The notes beneath the pieces are model-generated. The model saw only the letters and a program-made list of their open reading frames with translations, was not told where the DNA came from and did not search any database. A DNA stretch of 64,000 nucleotides from Nitzschia putrida (lineage: Eukaryota; Bacillariophyta; Bacillariophyceae; Bacillariales; Bacillariaceae): NCBI GenBank assembly GCA_016586335.1, contig BLYE01000004.1, positions 1-64,000 on the forward strand, read 5' to 3'. Positions 20,701 to 32,700 of the stretch are shown here, in pieces. The first letter of the stretch is position 1. Every line of letters starts with the position of its first letter. A program made the translations under genes and the position numbers.

Positions 20701-23700
20701 ATCTGCTAATTCCCTGGGGTTGCGTAGCCAGTCATAAGGCGAGTCAGAGCCCTCGGGACTTTCTGTCTGACGAGGTCTTGGCAAAGAGTTCAAATGACCT
20801 GGTTTGTCGAAAGGAACGTCCTCGTCTGGCACCCCAGGTACATTGGTTGGTAAGTTCCTGTTCCAGTCGGCTTGCGGCTCATCTGGGGAGAGTTTCACTG
20901 CATCACGTGGAATAGAGCGAACATCACCTGGCCGATGCAGCGGTGCATCAGATGAATCATCAGGTACATCATTCGGTGAACGGGACCAAAACAAATCCCC
21001 GTCCCCAGGAGGTAAGTCATTTTCGCCACCAGATGGGCTAACAAAACGTACGTCCGGCTTATTGAACTGTGGAGAATCCTCCACTAGATCCATTCCATTA
21101 TTTCGAAGCCAAGTCAATACAGACTCAACTTCCTTGACACGATCCTCAGGTGACTGTCCTGGTTTCTGTGGAAGCATATGATGAACAGTCTGGAAAGGCA
21201 GAAGCTCCTCATCTGGAGATGAGGTGGGAGCCTTTGGATTCCTCAACCAACCTAGCAGATCCTCTGGCACACCGGGTGACTTGTGAGCCGTTACTGGGAA
21301 AAGCCCTACGGCGTCATGTGGCACTTCCTCATGTGGGACTGCATCATCAACTCCACGGTTGCGCACCCAAGTCAACGCATTGTCGATATCCTTAGCACGG
21401 TCCTCAGGGGTCTGTCCAGGCTTCTTGGGCAACAACTGATCAATCTTCTTGAACGGCTCGGCTTCAGGAGTGTTGGGGACATCGCGGGGCTTGCGCACCC
21501 AGTCGGTGATGTTCTCAATATCCCGAGCCTTCTCCTCAGGCGTACGCTTGTCAGGGATAGGCACATGTTGAGCTCGCTTGAAAGGCTCGTTGTCTTGGAA
21601 GCGAGGCTCGTCAACACCGCGGTTTCGCAACCAGGTCAACGTGTTGTCAATATCATTGGCACGGTCCTCGGGCGTCTGGCCGGGCTTCTCAGGCAACAAC
21701 TGATCGATGCGCTTGAAAGGCTCAGTCTCGGGACCCTCGTTCTCCTTGGGGTTGCGCTTCCAGTTCAAAATGTTATCCACATCACGCTGCTTCTGCTCAG
21801 GAGTACGCTTGTCGATAGGAATGCTGTTCAACTTGTCGAACGGAGCCGTTGGTGCGCACTGAGGTTCATCAACACCTCGGTTGCGCACCCAAGTCAACGC
21901 ATTGTCGATATCCTTAGCACGGTCCTCAGGGGTCTGTCCAGGCTTCTTGGGCAACAACTGATCAATCTTCTTGAACGGCTCGGCTTCAGGAGTGTTGGGG
22001 ACATCGCGGGGCTTGCGCACCCAGTTGGTGATGTTCTCAATATCCCGAGCCTTCTCCTCAGGCGTACGCTTGTCAGGGATAGGCACATGTTGAGCTCGCT
22101 TGAAAGGCTCGTTGTCTTGGAAGCGAGGCTCGTCAACACCGCGGTTTCGCAACCAGGTCAACGTGTTGTCAATATCATTGGCACGGTCCTCGGGCGTCTG
22201 GCCGGGCTTCTCAGGCAACAACTGATCGATGCGCTTGAAAGGCTCAGTCTCGGGACCCTCGTTCTCCTTGGGGTTGCGCTTCCAGTTCAAAATGTTGTCC
22301 ACATCACGCTGCTTCTGCTCAGGAGTACGCTTGTCGATAGGAATGCTGTTCAACTTGTCGAACGGAGCCGTTGGTGCGAACTGAGGTTCATCGACACCTC
22401 GGTTGCGCACCCAAGTCAACGCATTGTCGATATCCTTAGCACGGTCCTCAGGGGTCTGTCCAGGCTTCTTGGGCAACAACTGATCAATCTTCTTGAACGG
22501 CTCGGCTTCAGGAGTGTTGGGGACATCGCGGGGCTTGCGCACCCAGTTGGTGATGTTCTCAATATCCCGAGCCTTCTCCTCAGGCGTACGCTTGTCAGGG
22601 ATAGGCACATGTTGAGCTCGCTTGAAAGGCTCGTTGTCTTGGAAGCGAGGCTCGTCAACACCGCGGTTTCGCAACCAGGTCAACGTGTTGTCAATATCAT
22701 TGGCACGGTCCTCGGGCGTCTGGCCGGGCTTCTCAGGCAACAACTGATCGATGCGCTTGAAAGGCTCAGTCTCGGGACCCTCGTTCTCCTTGGGGTTGCG
22801 CTTCCAGTTCAAAATGTTGTCCACATCACGCTGCTTCTGCTCAGGAGTACGCTTGTCGATAGGAATGCTGTTCAACTTGTCGAACGGAGCCGTTGGTGCG
22901 AACTGAGGTTCATCAACACCTCGGTTGCGCACCCAAGTCAACGCATTGTCGATATCCTTAGCACGGTCCTCAGGGGTCTGTCCAGGCTTCTTGGGCAACA
23001 ACTGATCAATCTTCTTGAACGGCTCGGCTTCAGGAGTGTTGGGGACATCGCGGGGCTTGCGCACCCAGTTGGTGATGTTCTCAATATCCCGAGCCTTCTC
23101 CTCAGGCGTACGCTTGTCAGGGATAGGCACATGTTGAGCTCGCTTGAAAGGCTCGTTGTCTTGGAAGCGAGGCTCGTCAACACCGCGGTTTCGCAACCAG
23201 GTCAACGTGTTGTCAATATCATTGGCACGGTCCTCGGGCGTCTGGCCGGGCTTCTCAGGCAACAACTGATCGATGCGCTTGAAAGGCTCAGTCTCGGGAC
23301 CCTCGTTCTCCTTGGGGTTGCGCTTCCAGTTCAAAATGTTGTCCACATCACGCTGCTTCTGCTCAGGAGTACGCTTGTCGATAGGAATGCTGTTCAACTT
23401 GTCGAACGGAGCCGTTGGTGCGAACTGAGGTTCATCAACACCTCGGTTGCGCACCCAAGTCAACGCATTGTCGATATCCTTAGCACGGTCCTCAGGGGTC
23501 TGTCCAGGCTTCTTGGGCAACAACTGATCAATCTTCTTGAACGGCTCGGCTTCAGGAGTGTTGGGGACATCGCGGGGCTTGCGCACCCAGTTGGTGATGT
23601 TCTCAATATCCCGAGCCTTCTCCTCAGGCGTACGCTTGTCAGGGATAGGCACATGTTGAGCTCGCTTGAAAGGCTCGTTGTCTTGGAAGCGAGGCTCGTC

Positions 23701-26700
23701 AACACCGCGGTTTCGCAACCAGGTCAACGTGTTGTCAATATCATTGGCACGGTCCTCGGGCGTCTGGCCGGGCTTCTCAGGCAACAACTGATCGATGCGC
23801 TTGAAAGGCTCAGTCTCGGGACCATCGTTCTCCTTGGGGTTGCGCTTCCAGTTCAAAATGTTGTCCACATCACGCTGCTTCTGCTCAGGAGTACGCTTGT
23901 CGATAGGAATGCTGTTCAACTTGTCGAACGGAGCCGTTGGTGCGAACTGAGGTTCATCAACACCTCGGTTGCGCACCCAAGTCAACGCATTGTCGATATC
24001 CTTAGCACGGTCCTCAGGGGTCTGTCCAGGCTTCTTGGGCAACAACTGATCAATCTTCTTGAACGGCTCGGCTTCAGGAGTGTTGGGGACATCGCGGGGC
24101 TTGCGCACCCAGTTGGTGATGTTCTCAATATCCCGAGCCTTCTCCTCAGGCGTACGCTTGTCAGGGATAGGCACATGTTGAGCTCGCTTGAAAGGCTCGT
24201 TGTCTTGGAAGCGAGGCTCGTCAACACCGCGGTTTCGCAACCAGGTCAACGTGTTGTCAATATCATTGGCACGGTCCTCGGGCGTCTGGCCGGGCTTCTC
24301 AGGCAACAACTGATCGATGCGCTTGAAAGGCTCAGTCTCGGGACCATCGTTCTCCTTGGGGTTGCGCTTCCAGTTCAAAATGTTGTCCACATCACGCTGC
24401 TTCTGCTCAGGAGTACGCTTGTCGATAGGAATGCTGTTCAACTTGTCGAACGGAGCCGTCGGTGCGAACTGAGGTTCATCGACACCTCGGTTGCGCACCC
24501 AAGTCAACGCATTGTCGATATCCTTAGCACGGTCCTCAGGGGTCTGTCCAGGCTTCTTGGGCAACAACTGATCAATCTTCTTGAACGGCTCGGCTTCAGG
24601 AGTGTTGGGGACATCGCGGGGCTTGCGCACCCAGTTGGTGATGTTCTCAATATCCCGAGCCTTCTCCTCAGGCGTACGCTTGTCAGGGATAGGCACATGT
24701 TGAGCTCGCTTGAAAGGCTCGTTGTCTTGGAAGCGAGGCTCGTCAACACCGCGGTTTCGCAACCAGGTCAACGTGTTGTCAATATCATTGGCACGGTCCT
24801 CGGGCGTCTGGCCGGGCTTCTCAGGCAACAACTGATCGATGCGCTTGAAAGGCTCAGTCTCGGGACCATCGTTCTCCTTGGGGTTGCGCTTCCAGTTCAA
24901 AATGTTGTCCACATCACGCTGCTTCTGCTCAGGAGTACGCTTGTCGATAGGAATGCTGTTCAACTTGTCGAACGGAGCCGTTGGTGCGAACTGAGGTTCA
25001 TCGACACCTCGGTTGCGCACCCAAGTCAACGCATTGTCGATATCCTTAGCACGGTCCTCAGGGGTCTGTCCAGGCTTCTTGGGCAACAACTGATCAATCT
25101 TCTTGAACGGCTCGGCTTCAGGAGTGTTGGGGACATCGCGGGGCTTGCGCACCCAGTTGGTGATGTTCTCAATATCCCGAGCCTTCTCCTCAGGCGTACG
25201 CTTGTCAGGGATAGGCACATGTTGAGCTCGCTTGAAAGGCTCGTTGTCTTGGAAGCGAGGCTCGTCAACACCGCGGTTTCGCAACCAGGTCAACGTGTTG
25301 TCAATATCATTGGCACGGTCCTCGGGCGTCTGGCCGGGCTTCTCAGGCAACAACTGATCGATGCGCTTGAAAGGCTCAGTCTCGGGACCCTCGTTCTCCT
25401 TGGGGTTGCGCTTCCAGTTCAAAATGTTGTCCACATCACGCTGCTTCTGCTCAGGAGTACGCTTGTCGATAGGAATGCTGTTCAACTTGTCGAACGGAGC
25501 CGTTGGTGCGAACTGAGGTTCATCAACACCTCGGTTGCGCACCCAAGTCAACGCATTGTCGATATCCTTAGCACGGTCCTCAGGGGTCTGTCCAGGCTTC
25601 TTGGGCAACAACTGATCAATCTTCTTGAACGGCTCGGCTTCAGGAGTGTTGGGGACATCGCGGGGCTTGCGCACCCAGTTGGTGATGTTCTCAATATCCC
25701 GAGCCTTCTCCTCAGGCGTACGCTTGTCAGGGATAGGCACATGTTGAGCTCGCTTGAAAGGCTCGTTGTCTTGGAAGCGAGGCTCGTCAACACCGCGGTT
25801 TCGCAACCAGGTCAACGTGTTGTCAATATCATTGGCACGGTCCTCGGGCGTCTGGCCGGGCTTCTCAGGCAACAACTGATCGATGCGCTTGAAAGGCTCA
25901 GTCTCGGGACCATCGTTCTCCTTGGGGTTGCGCTTCCAGTTCAAAATGTTGTCCACATCACGCTGCTTCTGCTCAGGAGTACGCTTGTCGATAGGAATGC
26001 TGTTCAACTTGTCGAACGGAGCCGTTGGTGCGAACTGAGGTTCATCAACACCTCGGTTGCGCACCCAAGTCAACGCATTGTCGATATCCTTAGCACGGTC
26101 CTCAGGGGTCTGTCCAGGCTTCTTGGGCAACAACTGATCAATCTTCTTGAACGGCTCGGCTTCAGGAGTGTTGGGGACATCGCGGGGCTTGCGCACCCAG
26201 TTGGTGATGTTCTCAATATCCCGAGCCTTCTCCTCAGGCGTACGCTTGTCAGGGATAGGCACATGTTGAGCTCGCTTGAAAGGCTCGTTGTCTTGGAAGC
26301 GAGGCTCGTCAACACCGCGGTTTCGCAACCAGGTCAACGTGTTGTCAATATCATTGGCACGGTCCTCGGGCGTCTGGCCGGGCTTCTCAGGCAACAACTG
26401 ATCGATGCGCTTGAAAGGCTCAGTCTCGGGACCATCGTTCTCCTTGGGGTTGCGCTTCCAGTTCAAAATGTTGTCCACATCACGCTGCTTCTGCTCAGGA
26501 GTACGCTTGTCGATAGGAATGCTGTTCAACTTGTCGAACGGAGCCGTTGGTGCGAACTGAGGTTCATCAACACCTCGGTTGCGCACCCAAGTCAACGCAT
26601 TGTCGATATCCTTAGCACGGTCCTCAGGGGTCTGTCCAGGCTTCTTGGGCAACAACTGATCAATCTTCTTGAACGGCTCGGCTTCAGGAGTGTTGGGGAC

Positions 26701-29700
26701 ATCGCGGGGCTTGCGCACCCAGTTGGTGATGTTCTCAATATCCCGAGCCTTCTCCTCAGGCGTACGCTTGTCAGGGATAGGCACATGTTGAGCTCGCTTG
26801 AAAGGCTCGTTGTCTTGGAAGCGAGGCTCGTCAACACCGCGGTTTCGCAACCAGGTCAACGTGTTGTCAATATCATTGGCACGGTCCTCGGGCGTCTGGC
26901 CGGGCTTCTCAGGCAACAACTGATCGATGCGCTTGAAAGGCTCAGTCTCGGGACCCTCGTTTCTCCTTGGGGTTGCGCTTCCAGTTCAAAATGTTGTCCA
27001 CATCACGCTGCTTTGCTCAGGAGTACGCTTGTCGATAGGAATGCTGTTCAACTTGTCGAACGGAGCCGTTGGTGCGAACTGAGGTTCATCAACACCTCGG
27101 TTGCGCACCCAAGTCAACGCATTGTCGATATCCTTAGCACGGTCCTCAGGGGTCTGTCCAGGCTTCTTGGGCAACAACTGATCAATCTTCTTGAACGGCT
27201 CGGCTTCAGGAGTGTTGGGGACATCGCGGGGCTTGCGCACCCAGTTGGTGATGTTCTCAATATCCCGAGCCTTCTCCTCAGGCGTACGCTTGTCAGGGAT
27301 AGGCACATGTTGAGCTCGCTTGAAAGGCTCGTTGTCTTGGAAGCGAGGCTCGTCAACACCGCGGTTTCGCAACCAGGTCAACGTGTTGTCAATATCATTG
27401 GCACGGTCCTCGGGCGTCTGGCCGGGCTTCTCAGGCAACAACTGATCGATGCGCTTGAAAGGCTCAGTCTCGGGACCCTCGTTCTCCTTGGGGTTGCGCT
27501 TCCAGTTCAAAATGTTGTCCACATCACGCTGCTTCTGCTCAGGAGTACGCTTGTCGATAGGAATGCTGTTCAACTTGTCGAACGGAGCCGTTGGTGCGAA
27601 CTGAGGTTCATCAACACCTCGGTTGCGCACCCAAGTCAACGCATTGTCGATATCCTTAGCACGGTCCTCAGGGGTCTGTCCAGGCTTCTTGGGCAACAAC
27701 TGATCAATCTTCTTGAACGGCTCGGCTTCAGGAGTGTTGGGGACATCACGGGGCTTGCGCACCCAGTTGGTGATGTTCTCAATATCCCGAGCCTTCTCCT
27801 CAGGCGTACGCTTGTCAGGGATAGGCACATGTTGAGCTCGCTTGAAAGGCTCGTTGTCTTGGAAGCGAGGCTCGTCAACACCGCGGTTTCGCAACCAGGT
27901 CAACGTGTTGTCAATATCATTGGCACGGTCCTCGGGCGTCTGGCCGGGCTTCTCAGGCAACAACTGATCGATGCGCTTGAAAGGCTCAGTCTCGGGACCC
28001 TCGTTCTCCTTGGGGTTGCGCTTCCAGTTCAAAATGTTGTCCACATCACGCTGCTTCTGCTCAGGAGTACGCTTGTCAATGTTTAGTCCAGGGAGTGCGC
28101 TGAAGGGGGTGCCATCTGTGGGGATTTTATCGAGCTTAATGTTGCTGGATCTCAGCCAGTTGAGAACATTCTCAATTTCTTCCGCTCTATCTTCTGGTGT
28201 TGAATGTTTCTTTTGGGGAAGCATTTGATCGATTCTCTGGAATTCTCCAGTAGGATCAAATGTTGGGTTTTTGCTGTTTCTAATCCAAGACAAAACGCCG
28301 TCGACGTCTTTTTGGCGTTGATGCACGGATCTTGGAGGCTTGGTAGTTACTTGTTGTTTCTTGAAAACTGGCAAATCTTCGATATTGTCAACAGGGACGT
28401 TTGTGTTTCTCATCCAATCCAAGACGCCCTCAATTTCGCGCGCCCTGCCTTCAGGACGTTGCGTAATCTTTTTGGGAAGAAGCTGATCAATTCTGTTGAA
28501 TTCCCCGGTTGGGTCGTCAGCATCGTCCTTACCATTTCTCAACCAAGTGAGTACATCTGCCACATCAGAATCTCGTTCTTCTGGTGTTCTTCGCGTCAAA
28601 GGAACGTTCTCGGCGACATCAAATCCAGGAATAATGCCATCGTCGTCAAGGATTGATTTATTCCTGATCCAATCAAGAGCGCTCTCGATTTGTTTTGCAC
28701 GTTGCTCTGGGGTCTGTCGTGCTTTGCCTGGGAATGATTGATCAACTCGACTAAACTCGCCTGTGGGGTCATCATCTGGTTTTCTTCCGTTTCGTAACCA
28801 AGTCGTAATTCGATCCACGTCTGCAGAGCGCTCCTCAGGGCTACGGCGGGAGGCTGGAACATAAGGCAAAGTGCTGAAGGCAGGTACACTTTCCCCCGAC
28901 GCTGGTTTAACACCAGCATTCCTCATCCAATCAAGCACACCTTCGATAGAGCGGGCTCTATCTTCGGGGCTCTGGCGAGGTCTCACAGGTAGCAGTTGAT
29001 CCACGACATTGAAATCGCCATGGGGGTCGTCTGATTCCAATTTCCCATTGCGGATCCAACTACATACGTTGTCGATGTCGTTGCTCCTTTCCTCTGGACT
29101 TTTCTTGGAAAAGCCAACAGTTCCGGTTTTATCAAATCGCGGAGTTCCAACATCCCCGACTGGCACCACACCCACATTACGCATCCAATCCAAGGCGCTC
29201 TCAATATCTCGGGCTCTGTCATTTGGCGACTGATTCTGTTTCTGTGGCAAAAGCTGATCGATTTTGCGGAAATCACCAGTAATATCGTCAGCAGGATTCT
29301 TGCCATTGCGGAGCCAGGTCAGAGCGTTCTCCATATCATGTTGACGATCTTCAGGGGACCGCCGAGAGACAGGAATAGACTTCATTTGTGAGAACGGGGG
29401 TGGCATACTACCACCTTCGTCACTTCCCGGCGCTTTCGACCTGATCCAATTCAAGGTAGCATCGATTTCACTCGCACGTTCGAGTGGTGATTGCCCTTTC
29501 TTCCTTGGCAATAATTGGTCAATCTTGCTGAAATCGCCATTGATATCATCTACAACGTCACGGCCATTTCGAATCCAATTCAAAGCTTTCTCTAAATCCT
29601 TCGTGCGCTCGTCGGGAGATCGCTTGTCGATGTTCAACGAAGGAATGCTGTCGAACGGCGAACTAGAACTTTCGTCAGGTGAAACGCCTGCGTTCCTCAT

Positions 29701-32700
29701 CCAGTCTAGGGCACCCTCGATGTCTCTGGCTCTCTGCTCAGGGGGGGCACCTGCGCGACTGGGGAGCATTTGATCCACCTTCTTGAAGTCACCAGTAACG
29801 TCGTCCTTAGGATTCTTGCCATTACGCAACCAAGTCAAAATGTCGTCGAGGTCCTTCTTCCTGGACTCCGGTGTACGACGAGATACAGGGACGGATCCGA
29901 TCTTCGACATAGGGGAGCTTCCATCAACATCGACCGGTTTCACACCATGATTACGACACCAATCCAGAGCACTCTCGATCTCTCGGGCGCGGTCTTTTGG
30001 TTTCTGTCCCTTTCGCACAGGAAGCATTTGGTCAATCGTAGAAAACTCTCCAGTGGGATCGTCGGAGGGCTTCATGCCATTACGAAGCCATGTTGAAACA
30101 TCATTGACTTCCTTCTTGCGGTCCTCGGGATTTCGCTTCGAGATCGGAATGGTGGGGAGCTGACTGAACTCAGGAGGAACGCCGTCGGTCTCGGGAGAGA
30201 CTCCGACATTGCGCATCCAATCCATGGCTCCTTCAATCTCACGCGCTCGCTCCTCTGGAACTTGCGACTTCTTCGTAGGCAAAAGTTGATCCACTTTCTT
30301 GAAAGCTCCAGTTGGATCCTCGTGTTCTGGGCGGCCATTGCGAAGCCAGGTTGCGACAGCGTCGACTTCCTTTCGGCGCTCCTCCGGAGTACGAACCGAC
30401 GTTGGCAGTTGCCCAACATGTTCAAATGTTGGTGCTCCTTCGTCAAATGGAGAAACACCCTTGTTCCTCATCCAGTCAAGGGCTGATTCGATGTCTCTAG
30501 CACGATCAGTGGGCGACTGTCGCCTTTTCACTGGCAACATCTGATCGATCTTTGAAAACTCACCAGTGGAATCATCAGAAGGACGTCGTCCGTTTCGGAT
30601 CCATTTCGAAACCAACTCAAGGTCTTTGGATCGCTCCTCTGGGGTCCTAGTTGATGTGGGGATAAACGAAGCATTCCTCTGAAACGGCGTCTCATTGGGG
30701 CCATCGAAAGGGTTGAGCGGCTTGTTTCGGATCCAATTCAAGGCATTCTCCATTTCCTTTGCACGTTCTTCAGGAGACTGTCCTTTCTTTTTGGGTAACA
30801 TTTGATCAATCTTTGCAAACTGATCGGCGTCTCCTCCTTCTTCCTTGGGTTTTCCGTTCCTCATCCAATTCAAAATGTCTTCAAGGTCTCTCGCGCGCTG
30901 TTCCGGGCTACGGCGATCAACCGAGGGGCCAGTGATTCCGTCGAACCCTGGAACAGATTCATCAACGTCTTCTGGAGAAACACCGATATTCCTCATCCAA
31001 TCCAGCGCACCTTCAATATCACGAGCGCGATCCTCAGGAGATTGTCCCTTCTTCTGTGGTAGCATTTGGTCAATCTTCTTGAAATCATCGTTCACGTCAT
31101 CCTCTGGATTCTTTCCATTTCGAATCCAAGAGAGAGCCTTGTCTAGATCATCACGACGCTCCTCTGGGGAACGGCGAGAAACAGGAATCGATCTGCTGGC
31201 CTTGAACGAAGGAACCTCGTCAACATCAACTGGAGCAACACCCATATTCCTGCACCAATCCAGTGCACTTTCAATATCACGGGCATGTTGCTCTGCAGAA
31301 ACAGTACCAGGCGGCGACAACAACTGATCAATCTTCTTGAAATCACCTGTGGGGTCGTCACCTGGTTGCTTGCCGTTGCGAAGCCAGGCAAGCGCGCTAT
31401 CTAGATCGTTTTTCCTATCTTCAGGTGAGCGCCTGGAAATGGGTACGTCTCCGACAGTTTTGAAACTGGGCGTCATTTCCGCCGGGGTGTCTGGAGAAGA
31501 AACCGTTTGGCGATACCAATCTAGAGCACCCTCAATATCACGGGCACGGCCCTCCGGGGACTGATTTTTCTTCTTCGGCAACATCTGATCGATCTTCTGA
31601 AACTCGCCATTGAAGTCATCCTCCGGGGTCTTTCCGTTACGTAGCCAAGCCAGGGCACTCTCGAGATCTTTCGTGCGTTCATGGGCCGGACGCTTCGTGA
31701 AAGGGATGCCGCCAACTGTTTTGAAGCCCGGGCTATCTTCGTCGTCATCATCAACAGGCAAATCAACACCCCTCGCCCAATCAAGGCTCTGTTCAATTTC
31801 AACAGCTCTATCCTTCAAATTCTGACCAGGTTTCTTCGGCAGTAGTTGATCAATCTTACTAAAGTCACCAGTTGGGTCACCACCGTCCTTCTTCCCACTT
31901 CGGAGCCATGTCAAAACATCAACTAGATCCTTCGCACGTTCCTCGGGAGATCGCTTGTCGACATTCAACGAAGGAATGCTGTCGAACGGCGAACTAGAAC
32001 TTTCGTCAGGTGAAACGCCTGCGTTCCTCATCCAGTCTAGGGCACCCTCGATGTCTCTGGCTCTCTGCTCAGGGGGGGCACCTGCGCGACTGGGGAGCAT
32101 TTGATCCACCTTCTTGAAGTCACCAGTAACGTCGTCCTTAGGATTCTTGCCATTACGCAACCAAGTCAAAATGTCGTCGAGGTCCTTCTTCCTGGACTCC
32201 GGTGTACGACGAGATACAGGGACGGATCCGATCTTCGACATAGGGGAGCTTCCATCAACATCGACCGGTTTCACACCATGATTACGACACCAATCCAGAG
32301 CACTCTCGATCTCTCGGGCGCGGTCTTTTGGTTTCTGTCCCTTTCGCACAGGAAGCATTTGGTCAATCGTAGAAAACTCTCCAGTGGGATCGTCGGAGGG
32401 CTTCATGCCATTACGAAGCCATGTTGAAACATCATTGACTTCCTTCTTGCGGTCCTCGGGATTTCGCTTCGAGATCGGAATGGTGGGGAGCTGACTGAAC
32501 TCAGGAGGAACGCCGTCGGTCTCGGGAGAGACTCCGACATTGCGCATCCAATCCATGGCTCCTTCAATCTCACGCGCTCGCTCCTCTGGAACTTGCGACT
32601 TCTTCGTAGGCAAAAGTTGATCCACTTTCTTGAAAGCTCCAGTTGGATCCTCGTGTTCTGGGCGGCCATTGCGAAGCCAGGTTGCGACAGCGTCGACTTC

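Noticed and set aside
21283..28086. Plus-strand open frame of 2267 codons opposite array 1
   Set aside because: It is the antisense of a 522-bp repeat whose length is a multiple of three, so one stop-free copy gives an endless open frame. Its composition (Leu/Arg/Val-rich) is that of reverse-complemented coding sequence, and the sense strand has the coherent protein.
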